Positions 7,479-13,893 of a stretch of DNA of 64,000 nucleotides are shown in pieces. The notes under the pieces were generated by a model. It was not told the origin of the DNA and searched no databases. It saw only the letters and a list, made by a program, of their open reading frames with translations. The stretch lies in contig CAAGAC010000017.1 in assembly GCA_900767695.1 (NCBI GenBank), positions 1 to 64,000 on the forward strand, read 5' to 3'. The stretch is from an uncultured Succinivibrio sp. Its GTDB lineage: Bacteria; Pseudomonadota; Gammaproteobacteria; Enterobacterales; Succinivibrionaceae. Positions within the stretch are counted from its first letter, which is position 1, and each line of letters opens with the position of its first letter. The translations under genes were made by a program, and so were the position numbers.

Positions 7479-8645
7479 ATGAACATCAAGGGCCTCATAT
7501 CGCTTTCATTCGGGACGCTCAGCTACGGCATGACCGAGTTCGTGGCCATGGGCCTCCTGCCCTACGTCGCCGCGGCCTTCTCGGTGACCCTGCCGCAGGC
7601 GGGCAACTTCATCTCGGCCTACGCCACCGGCGTGGCCTTCGGCGCCGTGGCGCTGCTGTGGCTGCGCTCGGTCGAGCTCAAGCGCCTGCTCCTCGTGCTG
7701 ATGTCGGTGCAGGTCGCGGGCAACATCCTCGTCTGCCTCTCACCCACCTTCCACACCATCCTCGCCGCGCGCTTCATCTCGGGCCTGCCCCACGGCTGCT
7801 ACTTCGGCATCGCGACCATCGTCGCCCAGCGCATCGCCGACAGGGACCGCGGCTCGGTCGCGGTGTCGATCATGGTCGCGGGCATGACGATCGCCAACGT
7901 GTTCGGCGTTCCGCTTGGAACCTCCATCGCCCACACCATCGACTTCCGCGTGGTCTTCGCGTTCACCGCGCTGTGGGGCGCGGTGGTGGTCTTCTCGATC
8001 TGGCGCTGGGTGCCAGGGGTCGGCAAGGTCGAGGACACCGGCTTCCGCGGCCAGTTCCGCTTCCTGAAAAGCCCCGCGCCCTGGCTCGTGCTGCTGGCAG
8101 TATTCACCGGCAACGGCGGGATCCTCTGCATGCTCTCCTACATAAGCCCGCTCATGACGAGGATGGCAGGCCTCCCGCTCGAGTCGGTGCCGGGAGTGCT
8201 CCTTGCAACCGGGCTTACGATGATGGTCTGCAACTTCGTGTCAGGAAGGCTCTGCGACCGCTTCACTCCGGGCAGGATTGGCTGCCTCGCGCAGGCCATC
8301 GCCGTGCTCTGCCTCGTGCTGATGGCGCTTTTGGGCAGCACCGCTCCTGCGGCGGTGGCGCTTGCGTGCTGCACCTGCGGCATGCTCTTCGCGCTCTCGG
8401 CCCCCGAGCAGGTCTCGATCCTGCGCGTGGCCCCGGGCGGGCTGATGCTCGCCTCCTCGCTCGTGCAGGTGGCGTTCAACCTCGGCAACGCCTTCGGCGC
8501 GTTTGCAGGCGGCATCCCGCTGCGCATGGGCGCGCCGCTTCCGTGGATCCCCGCCACTGGCGCATTCATCTCGCTCTTCGGGGCGGTGGCGCTCTTCATC
8601 TACTTCCGCCGCTACGAGGCACTCTTCTCAAAGGACATCCGCTGA
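7479..8645 (+). CDS. MFS transporter, AraJ-like DHA1 family
   Basis: This gene encodes 388 aa with about 12 hydrophobic segments, an inner-membrane facilitator. The N-terminus (FGTLSYGMTEFVAMGLLPYVA) and the helix 4 region (RFISGLPHGCYFGIATIV) are typical of AraJ-like sugar or drug exporters. The start at 7479 (MNIKGLISL) is chosen because the sequence becomes family-like from there; ATG 7461 in the same frame is an alternative. A possible -10 TATACT lies at 7443-7448. The substrate is unknown; efflux of sugars, arabinosides or drugs is typical for the family. It is followed by its own terminator. Confidence 0.88.
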   Translation: MNIKGLISLSFGTLSYGMTEFVAMGLLPYVAAAFSVTLPQAGNFISAYATGVAFGAVALLWLRSVELKRLLLVLMSVQVAGNILVCLSPTFHTILAARFISGLPHGCYFGIATIVAQRIADRDRGSVAVSIMVAGMTIANVFGVPLGTSIAHTIDFRVVFAFTALWGAVVVFSIWRWVPGVGKVEDTGFRGQFRFLKSPAPWLVLLAVFTGNGGILCMLSYISPLMTRMAGLPLESVPGVLLATGLTMMVCNFVSGRLCDRFTPGRIGCLAQAIAVLCLVLMALLGSTAPAAVALACCTCGMLFALSAPEQVSILRVAPGGLMLASSLVQVAFNLGNAFGAFAGGIPLRMGAPLPWIPATGAFISLFGAVALFIYFRRYEALFSKDIR

Positions 8646-8651
8646 GTTCTC

Positions 8652-8681
8652 TCCCGCGCCCCCGGATCCTTGGGCGCGGGA
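8652..8681 (+). terminator. Terminator of the MFS gene
   Basis: TCCCGCGCCC and GGGCGCGGGA form a perfect 10-bp stem around a 10-nt loop, followed by CTTTCC. Confidence 0.75.
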
Positions 8682-8769
8682 CTTTCCGATAATGTTTTCC
8701 GGATCACCTGCGGATTCATGGCATTCTGCGATGATGGGCAAGGCTTACGAATCGTTATCGGAGGATTTC

Positions 8770-9336
8770 ATGGCACGCAAGGTTCTCATCATCTCCGGGC
8801 ATCCCGCCCTTTCCACCATCTCCACTGCCAACAGGACCATCATCGATGAGTACAGGAAGCTCGATCCCTCCGCCGAGGTGCGCGATCTCGGCGCGCTCTA
8901 CCCTGACTTCAAGATAGACGCCAAGGCAGAGCAGGAGGCCCTGACCAAGGCCGACGTCATCGTCTTCCAGTTCCCGGTCTACTGGTACCAGGCCCCCTCC
9001 CTCATGAAGAAGTGGTTCGAGGACGTGTTCACGCACGGCTTTGCCTACGGCACCGGCGGCGACAAGCTCCACGGCCGCACGATGCTCGTCTCCTGCACCA
9101 CCGGCAGCCCCGAGGAGGCCTACACCCCGCAGGGCTCGAACAGCCACCCGATGGAGTTCTACCTGAACAACTACGAGCAGACTGCCAAGATGTGCGGCAT
9201 GAAGTACGCAAAGCCGCTCATCGCCTACGGCATGGTCTACATCCCGGGCGTGATGGACGACAAGGCGAAGGCCGCCGTGGTCGAGAAGGCCAGGGCCCAG
9301 GCCAAGGTGCTCAAGGCTGAGATCGACGCGCTCTGA
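8770..9336 (+). CDS. NAD(P)H-dependent flavoprotein oxidoreductase (MdaB/KefF-like)
   Basis: This gene encodes 188 aa. ATG 8770 follows GGAGG and begins MARKVLIISGHP, the typical flavodoxin-like fold start. Residues ~63-80 (ADVIVFQFPVYWYQAPSLMKKWFEDVF) and GKxL/HGRTMLVSCTTG are family signatures of NAD(P)H:quinone oxidoreductases such as MdaB, KefF and YwrO. It is cytoplasmic, binds FMN or FAD and reduces quinones by two electrons, limiting redox cycling. It has no operon partner. The exact acceptor cannot be read. Confidence 0.88.
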   Translation: MARKVLIISGHPALSTISTANRTIIDEYRKLDPSAEVRDLGALYPDFKIDAKAEQEALTKADVIVFQFPVYWYQAPSLMKKWFEDVFTHGFAYGTGGDKLHGRTMLVSCTTGSPEEAYTPQGSNSHPMEFYLNNYEQTAKMCGMKYAKPLIAYGMVYIPGVMDDKAKAAVVEKARAQAKVLKAEIDAL

Positions 9337-9355
9337 GCTGAAAGCCAGGCGCGAT

Positions 9356-9387
9356 GAGGCCCCCGGGGAGCGATCCCCGGGAGCCTC
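9356..9387 (+). terminator. Terminator of the oxidoreductase gene
   Basis: GAGGC...GCCTC encloses a long GC stem with one mismatch. The inner 24 bases (9358-9381) are identical to the reverse complement of the hairpin at 5459-5488. Confidence 0.7.
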
Positions 9388-9420
9388 CTGCCTTATCTGG
9401 CGCCGCCACTTGCGCGGCAC

Positions 9421-9453
9421 AAAAAAACCTTCCGCGGCAAGCGCCGCGGAAGG
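9421..9453 (-). terminator. Terminator of hsp20 copy 2
   Basis: CCTTCCGCGGC-N4-GCCGCGGAAGG is a perfect 11-bp stem; on the minus strand it is followed by seven T residues. Confidence 0.92.
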
Positions 9454-9525
9454 CAGGCCGCGCAATTGCGCGGATGAATGCAGCTATTCTTATTGTTGTC
9501 GCGCTGCCTCAATCCTTTCCAGGCA

Positions 9526-9951
9526 TCAGTTCACGCTGATCTGCGAGCCCTTCGAGCCGCCCTGCTTTTCAAGGCAGATGTCCAGCTCGCCGTTCTGGTA
9601 GGCCGCGTAGATCTTCTTGGGATCGACGTCGTCGAACCTGAACTGCCTCTCGCACCTGCCCTCGCTGCGCTCGCGCATCACGTAGCCGTCCTGATCCTGC
9701 TTCTTCTCTTCCTTGCGCTCGGCGCTCACGGTGAGCACGCCGTCGTTGAAGCTGACCTTGATGTCGTCCTTGCTGAAGCCCGGCATGTCGGCCTTGAGCT
9801 GGTAGCGGTCGCCCTTGTCCACGATGTCGGTCCTCATGGAGCCAGCGAGCACCTCTTCAGGCTCAAAGCCGAAATCCTCGAGGGGACGGGCGAAAAAGTC
9901 GAACAGAGCCGGGACATACCCGTTGCGCGCCACGATCTGATTCTTATTCAT
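9526..9951 (-). CDS. Small heat-shock protein Hsp20, copy 2
   Basis: This gene encodes 141 aa. ATG 9951 is preferred over an in-frame TTG six bases upstream because GGAG lies 6 nt before it. The alpha-crystallin domain carries GFSKDDIKVSFNDGVLTV and DVDPKKIYAAYQNGELDI; the N-terminal arm has FDFFARPLEDFGF, matching copy 1. The C-terminus ends QISVN, where an I-x-V/I motif is the usual oligomer contact. It is a cytoplasmic holdase chaperone. A hairpin (9964-9978) lies directly upstream of the ribosome site and the palindrome CACTT-N4-AAGTG (10002-10015) further up is shared with copy 1. Confidence 0.94.
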   Translation of the reverse strand: MNKNQIVARNGYVPALFDFFARPLEDFGFEPEEVLAGSMRTDIVDKGDRYQLKADMPGFSKDDIKVSFNDGVLTVSAERKEEKKQDQDGYVMRERSEGRCERQFRFDDVDPKKIYAAYQNGELDICLEKQGGSKGSQISVN

Positions 9952-9963
9952 ATCCAACTCCTC

Positions 9964-10015
9964 CCGCGCTTGCCGCGGTACAAATCCTTGTTTTCCTTTG
10001 ACACTTCTATAAGTG
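9964..10015 (-). promoter_or_regulatory. Leader hairpin and promoter palindrome of hsp20 copy 2
   Basis: CCGCG-N5-CGCGG (9964-9978) ends 1 nt before GAGGAG on the minus strand. CACTT-N4-AAGTG (10002-10015) matches the palindrome over the copy-1 promoter. By analogy CCTCACTTA (10010-10018) would be the -10, but I find no good -35. Confidence 0.5.
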
Positions 10016-10080
10016 AGGGTGGAATTGAAAAAATGCAGGGAGCAGATCCGATAACGAATCTCACCTGAGAATGCGCCTTA

Positions 10081-10239
10081 TCAACTCCATGGCGCATCCC
10101 TTGGGCAGCGCGCAGGCTGCCTGACGCAATTACTGTACTGCATTAACTTTTTTCTTTGCAAAACCTGCACGGCTCCTTGCTTTTCCAGCCAATGAATCAG
10201 CTCAGCTTTGTCGATGGCTTCACATTTCTGACTTTTCAT
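10081..10239 (-). CDS. Possible small protein of 52 aa
   Basis: An open frame begins at ATG 10239 (MKSQKCEAIDKAELIHWLEK...) and stops at TGA 10081-10083. It sits in a stretch clearly poorer in G+C than its neighbours, uses AAA/AAG and CAG codons in a protein-like way and starts with a helical, charged segment, followed by KKLMQYSNCVRQ. No good Shine-Dalgarno sequence is visible and I know no relative. It may be a real small gene or the remnant of a longer imported one. Confidence 0.3.
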   Translation of the reverse strand: MKSQKCEAIDKAELIHWLEKQGAVQVLQRKKLMQYSNCVRQPARCPRDAPWS

Positions 10240-10349
10240 ACATGTGCCAGGCCCCATATGTTGCCCCCGATCAAGTTTTCAGCTCCGGCGCGGCATTAGA
10301 GTTCTCGCATTACAGCAAGACGATTAGAACAACTACAAAGGATGGAAGA

Positions 10350-10760
10350 ATGAAGAAGCTCCTGTGGGCTGCCATGGCTGCAGCCTTCATCTGCGGCACC
10401 GCCGCGGGCATCGGGGATGGCCAGGCGGCCGAGGCTGCGGGCGCATCGAGGCAGTTTGACCAGTGCATGGACAAGGCGGCCGCGACCGTCGACATGAACG
10501 ACTGCTACGGCGACGAGCTCAAGCGCCTCGACGCGAGGCTCAACAAGGCCTACAAGGGCCTGATGGGCAGGATTGACGCTGACGGCAAGAAGAACCTCAA
10601 GGCCGCCGAGACGGCCTGGATCAACTATCGCAACGCGGCGGCGCGCGACTTCGAGGTCTCAGGCGGCACCATGGACAGCCTGACTGCCAACGACATCTAC
10701 CTCAGGATCACCGCAGAGCGCGTCCTTCTTCTGGAGAAGCGCCTCAAGGATCTTGAGTAA
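10350..10760 (+). CDS. Exported LprI/DUF1311-type lysozyme-inhibitor-like protein
   Basis: This gene encodes 136 aa. The start at 10350 (MKKLLWAAMAAAFICG) opens a clear signal peptide, cleaved near AEA at ~28, so the product is periplasmic. The mature part has CMDKAAATVDMNDCYGDELKRLDARLNKAYKGLM, ETAWINYRNAAARDFE and a helical end; this is the DUF1311/LprI pattern of two or three helices with a conserved Cys pair and a W..YR motif. Relatives inhibit lysozyme or have unknown roles in the envelope. A GGA-rich ribosome site precedes the ATG. It is a single-gene unit with a terminator. Confidence 0.82.
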   Translation: MKKLLWAAMAAAFICGTAAGIGDGQAAEAAGASRQFDQCMDKAAATVDMNDCYGDELKRLDARLNKAYKGLMGRIDADGKKNLKAAETAWINYRNAAARDFEVSGGTMDSLTANDIYLRITAERVLLLEKRLKDLE

Positions 10761-10780
10761 GGTAAAAGATTCAAACTCCC

Positions 10781-10803
10781 GGCGCCAGGACTGGCGCCCT
10801 TTC
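10781..10803 (+). terminator. Terminator of the LprI-like gene
   Basis: GGCGCCA-GGAC-TGGCGCC is followed by CTTTC. A second long hairpin (GCAGAAGG...CCTTCTGC, 10810-10848) lies between the two convergent genes. Confidence 0.75.
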
Positions 10804-10914
10804 AGCAAGCAGAAGGCTGGGGCGGCACATGCCGCTCCGGCCTTCTGCGTTCTCTCGCGCTGCGGCAAGGGGGCGCGGCGCGCCCCCCTCGTCAGCCAGC
10901 ATTCACACAGGCGG

Positions 10915-11331
10915 TCAGTGGACCTCGATGGTGTGGCCCTGGCTCTCCTGCGCCCTTGAGAGGATCACGGTCAGGGTGCCGTTCTCGAAGGTCGCGTCGA
11001 TGCTCGAGGGATCGACGTCCGGGAAGCTTATTGAGCGCTCGTACTCTCCGCTCTCGCGCTCGTGGATCACGTACTGGTGCGCGCCGACCTCGTCGCCGCT
11101 GTGGTGGGCGGCCTTGATGGAGAGCACGCCGTCGTTGAAGCCGATGCTTATCTCGCCCTTGGCTGTGCCCGGCATGTCGGCCTTGAGCACGTAGCGTCCG
11201 TCGTCGGTCACGTAGACGTCGACCGGAAGGTTGCCGCCGCGCCTGCCCCTCTGGCCGAGGTTCTGGATCGGGCTGTTGAGCAGATCGAAGATGCTGGTGA
11301 AGCCCTTGTTGGCGTCGTCGAAATATGCCAT
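10915..11331 (-). CDS. Small heat-shock protein Hsp20, copy 3
   Basis: This gene encodes 138 aa. The alpha-crystallin domain has YVLKADMPGTAKGEISIGFNDG (residues ~47-68) and the later DPSSIDATFENGTLTVIL. The N-terminal arm differs from copies 1 and 2 (FDLLNSPIQNLGQRGRRGG), so its client range or partners may differ. The C-terminus HTIEVH contains I-E-V, the usual oligomerisation tail. ATG 11331 follows AAGGAG. The promoter at 11386-11415 looks sigma-32-like and a hairpin lies just upstream of the ribosome site. Confidence 0.94.
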   Translation of the reverse strand: MAYFDDANKGFTSIFDLLNSPIQNLGQRGRRGGNLPVDVYVTDDGRYVLKADMPGTAKGEISIGFNDGVLSIKAAHHSGDEVGAHQYVIHERESGEYERSISFPDVDPSSIDATFENGTLTVILSRAQESQGHTIEVH

Positions 11332-11349
11332 TTGAAAATCTCCTTGTTT

Positions 11350-11364
11350 AGGCCCCTGGGGCCT
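11350..11364 (-). promoter_or_regulatory. Leader hairpin of hsp20 copy 3
   Basis: AGGCCCC-T-GGGGCCT is a near-perfect palindrome ending 5 nt upstream of AAGGAG on the minus strand, the same placement as in the other two hsp20 leaders. Confidence 0.5.
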
Positions 11365-11385
11365 TGATCACTTGCTGTTGACTAT

Positions 11386-11415
11386 TACTTGGGGGGCGGG
11401 CGCGGAGATTTAAAG
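11386..11415 (-). promoter_or_regulatory. Sigma-32-like promoter of hsp20 copy 3
   Basis: On the minus strand CTTTAAA and CCCCAAGTA are separated by 14 bp, the spacing of heat-shock promoters, and the same -35 variant occurs at copy 1. Confidence 0.6.
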
Positions 11416-11515
11416 TGCGATGCGACTTCTTTTCAGGATTGGAAATTTAAGGCTGGATAACAGATAGTTGCGCAGGAGGGGCCTGCGCAGCTTTGGAGGA
11501 TATGGAGGATGGGTT

Positions 11516-12196
11516 TTAGTCGTTGGCGTCGGTAAGGGGCTTTCCAAGGCCGTCGAGGAATGCCTGATCGGAGACCTTGCAGGAGTCTTCAGAGCACTCC
11601 ATCTCCACGCTCTCCTGCCCGCCTAGAAGCGCGCTGGGATTGGCCTCCTCGCCAGCCCTGCCCTCAAGCCAGGGCGCTGGATCGCCAAGCTTTGTGGTGA
11701 AGGTCGCAGTGACCTTGCCGCTCCCCTCGTCCTTCACCGAGACCACGTCCTTCAGGGCGCTCACGCCTGCGCGCAATAGCACCCTGCCGTCGTAGGGCAC
11801 CACCGCGACGTAGTCCTTGAGCCTGGGGCTTACGGTCATGAGGTAGCCCGTGAACTTGAAGGGCCTGCCGTAGAGATCGCGGTCGAAGAAGGTGCCCTGC
11901 TCCATGGTCACCCAGCCGCCTTCTGCAAGCGCGCGGCCGAACCTTGCCATGCGAAGCCAGCCCTGCCTTGCGGCGGGGTGGTACTCCTTTGAAAGGTTCT
12001 CCTTCGCCTCGGGATCCTCGATGCAGAGCGCCATGTCGTGGATCTTCGAGGGGAATCCAGGGGCGGTCACGTAGACCTTCTGGGTGCCGAGCGCCTCGTC
12101 AAGGCCCCTGGCCACTGCCTCTACGGAGGCGGCGCCTGCGGGCGCCGCCTCCGCCAGGGCGACGCACAGCGCCGCAATGTACAAGCAGGTCTTCAT
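11516..12196 (-). CDS. Exported unknown protein, coupled to truB
   Basis: This gene encodes 226 aa. ATG 12196 overlaps the truB stop (ATGA), so it is translated with it. The N-terminus MKTCLYIAALCVALAEAAPAGAASVE is a signal peptide, so the product is periplasmic or secreted. I recognise no domain. Visible features are two cysteines near the C-terminus (ECSEDSCKVSDQ), one in the middle (MALCIEDPEAKE) and many aromatic/Gly strand-like stretches (FKFTGYLMTVSPRLKDYVAVV), suggesting a beta-rich fold. A functional link to pseudouridylation is unlikely; the coupling is probably only for expression. Confidence 0.75.
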   Translation of the reverse strand: MKTCLYIAALCVALAEAAPAGAASVEAVARGLDEALGTQKVYVTAPGFPSKIHDMALCIEDPEAKENLSKEYHPAARQGWLRMARFGRALAEGGWVTMEQGTFFDRDLYGRPFKFTGYLMTVSPRLKDYVAVVPYDGRVLLRAGVSALKDVVSVKDEGSGKVTATFTTKLGDPAPWLEGRAGEEANPSALLGGQESVEMECSEDSCKVSDQAFLDGLGKPLTDAND

Positions 12197-13206
12197 TCGC
12201 CCTTGCCTTCAGTTTGCGAGAATGGATTTGACATCATGCGGTCGGGGATCAGGAGATGGCCCTGGATGTGGCCCACGCCCATGAAGCAGCCCCTGCCCCA
12301 GATGGAGACGTGCTCGTCAGGCCGCATCGAGCAGCCCCGGGCCTCGAAGCCCTCGCCGGTGCTCTGCCTGACGCCTTGCATCAGGCGGCAGGCCTTCTCG
12401 TCAGAGAGCGTGACCCTGGGCAGCGACGACATCAGCGCGCCGGTTGGAAGCAGCAGCGCGTCGAGTTTTGAAAGATCGGCAGGGTTCTCGAGCGCGTCGC
12501 TCATCGCCTGGAGATCCTCAAGCCCGATCATCCTGCCCTCGGGAAGCCCCTCGACCGCGACGCGCCTGAGCATCGTGACGTAGGCCCCGCACCCGAGCGC
12601 CTCGCCGATGTCGGCGATGAGGGTCCTGATGTAGGTGCCCTTGGAGCAGGCGACCTCGACGGTGAACCTGCCGTCGCCCTTTTGCAGCAGCCTTATGGAT
12701 GCTATGCGCACCTTTCGAGAGGGGATCTCGACCTCGCGCCCAGCCCTCGCGTACTTGTAGAGCGGCTTGCCGCCGACCTTGACGGCCGAGTACATGGGCG
12801 GGATCTGGGTGATCTCGCCTTCAAACTGACGCAGCGCCTCCTCAAGGCGCTCGAGCGCGTCGCCAACCTCGCGGCGCTCCACGACCTCGCCCTCGGCGTC
12901 GCAGGTCGTGGTGGTCACGCCGAGCGTGCCCTCGGCGAGGTACTTCTTGCCGCCCTCGAGGAAGAACGAGGCGAACTTGGCGCTCTCGCCTAGGAGTATG
13001 GGAAGCAGCCCGGAGGCGAGGGGATCTAGCGATCCGGCGTGCCCTCCCTTCTTAGCCCTGAAGATCCCGCGCACGCGGGTGAGGGCGCCGGCGGAGGACA
13101 GGCCCTTTGGCTTGTCGAGCAGCAACACGCCGCTTACGTCCCGCTTGGGGATGCGGCTCTGGGGGTGGCGGAAGGTCTCCGCCCCGATTTTCAAGGAGTC
13201 TTTCAT
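12193..13206 (-). CDS. truB: tRNA pseudouridine-55 synthase
   Basis: This gene encodes 337 aa. TruB converts U55 in the T-loop of tRNAs to pseudouridine and acts as a tRNA chaperone. Motif I is VLLLDKPKGLSS (27-38); the catalytic aspartate is Asp61 in GGHAGSLDPLASG; YSAVKVGGKPLYKYARAGREVE and CSKGTYIRTL are the further family motifs. The length is slightly above the E. coli protein (314) owing to a C-terminal PUA-like region. In many gammaproteobacteria truB lies between rbfA and rpsO; here it is separate and followed by an exported unknown gene. The ATG has no strong Shine-Dalgarno sequence. Confidence 0.95.
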   Translation of the reverse strand: MKDSLKIGAETFRHPQSRIPKRDVSGVLLLDKPKGLSSAGALTRVRGIFRAKKGGHAGSLDPLASGLLPILLGESAKFASFFLEGGKKYLAEGTLGVTTTTCDAEGEVVERREVGDALERLEEALRQFEGEITQIPPMYSAVKVGGKPLYKYARAGREVEIPSRKVRIASIRLLQKGDGRFTVEVACSKGTYIRTLIADIGEALGCGAYVTMLRRVAVEGLPEGRMIGLEDLQAMSDALENPADLSKLDALLLPTGALMSSLPRVTLSDEKACRLMQGVRQSTGEGFEARGCSMRPDEHVSIWGRGCFMGVGHIQGHLLIPDRMMSNPFSQTEGKGE

Positions 13207-13230
13207 GGGGTGCTATTGTACCCGAAGACC

Positions 13231-13599
13231 TCACACAGCCCTGCGCGAGGCGAGGATGCTGCCGAGGTTCTCCTCAAGCCAGCCCACGAGCGGCTGGAGT
13301 CTTGAGTAGGCTTCCTTCCCGAACTCGGTGAGGCTGTACTCGACCTTGGGCGGGATGGTGTTGTAGGCCTTGCGGCTCACCATGCCGTCGGCCTCCAGAT
13401 CGGCCAGAGCCTGGGAGAGCATGCGGTCGCTCACCCCCTCTATCTCGCGCCTGATCTCGGAGAAGCGGCGGGTGCCGCCTCCTAAAACCATCAGCACGAG
13501 CTCGCCCCACCTGCTGGTGAGGTGCCTGAGGATCTGCCTTGAGGGGCACTTCGAGCTGAGCACCCTGCCGTGGATTGAACTTGCCGCTGACTTTGCCAT
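13231..13599 (-). CDS. HxlR-family winged-helix transcriptional regulator
   Basis: This gene encodes 122 aa. The start at MAKSAASS is chosen because AGGAGG lies 4 nt upstream. The HxlR signature is clear: a Cys near the N-terminus followed by a winged helix (SRWGELVLMVLGGGTRRFSEIRRE, then SDRMLSQALADLEADG) and PPKVEYSLTEFGKE as the wing. Members sense redox or aldehyde stress, often through that Cys (SSKCPSRQ), and regulate a neighbouring gene or themselves. Direct repeats at 13645-13672 over its own promoter suggest autoregulation. No obvious target gene is adjacent. Confidence 0.88.
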   Translation of the reverse strand: MAKSAASSIHGRVLSSKCPSRQILRHLTSRWGELVLMVLGGGTRRFSEIRREIEGVSDRMLSQALADLEADGMVSRKAYNTIPPKVEYSLTEFGKEAYSRLQPLVGWLEENLGSILASRRAV

Positions 13600-13644
13600 A
13601 AGGCCTCCTGCCGCCATCAACTCCAAAGGCGGCCGCTTTCTTGA

Positions 13645-13672
13645 TTTTGGTAAGAATAGCACTTTTGGTAAG
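13645..13672 (-). promoter_or_regulatory. HxlR promoter with two direct repeats
   Basis: TTTTGGTAAG occurs at 13645-13654 and 13663-13672, an 18-bp period. On the minus strand they flank and overlap an extended -10 (TGCTATTCT), with TTGCAA 18 bp upstream as -35. Confidence 0.55.
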
Positions 13673-13719
13673 GCGCTTGCAAAATGCAAGCATTGGAGCA
13701 CGCCAAGGATCGGCGCGCC

Positions 13720-13749
13720 TTGAAAAGGCATGGCAGATTAGTGTAGGAT
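13720..13749 (+). promoter_or_regulatory. Promoter of the 4.5S RNA gene
   Basis: TTGAAA (13720-13725) and TAGGAT (13744-13749) are 18 bp apart; the RNA would start about 12 bp downstream. Confidence 0.6.
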
Positions 13750-13760
13750 CTGCCCTGTCT

Positions 13761-13876
13761 GTGGGGGTCTGTCAGTCCCCGCGTACTTGCGCCGGGTTTA
13801 ATTGGTCAGGTCCGAAAGGAAGCAGCCAGGATCCGGAGGCGAGGTACCGCGGTCAGGTTGGCAGATCCCCTCCATC
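13761..13876 (+). ncRNA. ffs: 4.5S RNA of the signal recognition particle
   Basis: The universally conserved apical region GGTCAGGTCCGAAAGGAAGC and following GCC is present (13804 onward), with a GAAA tetraloop. The 5' end GTGGGGGTCTG pairs with the 3' end CAGATCCCC, closing the long hairpin, and a T-run (13877-13880) follows. Length is about 115 nt, as in E. coli. The RNA binds Ffh to target membrane proteins co-translationally. It has its own promoter. The next gene starts only about 18 nt further on, so read-through could feed it. Confidence 0.95.
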
Positions 13877-13893
13877 TTTTCCGGGGGTGCCAC

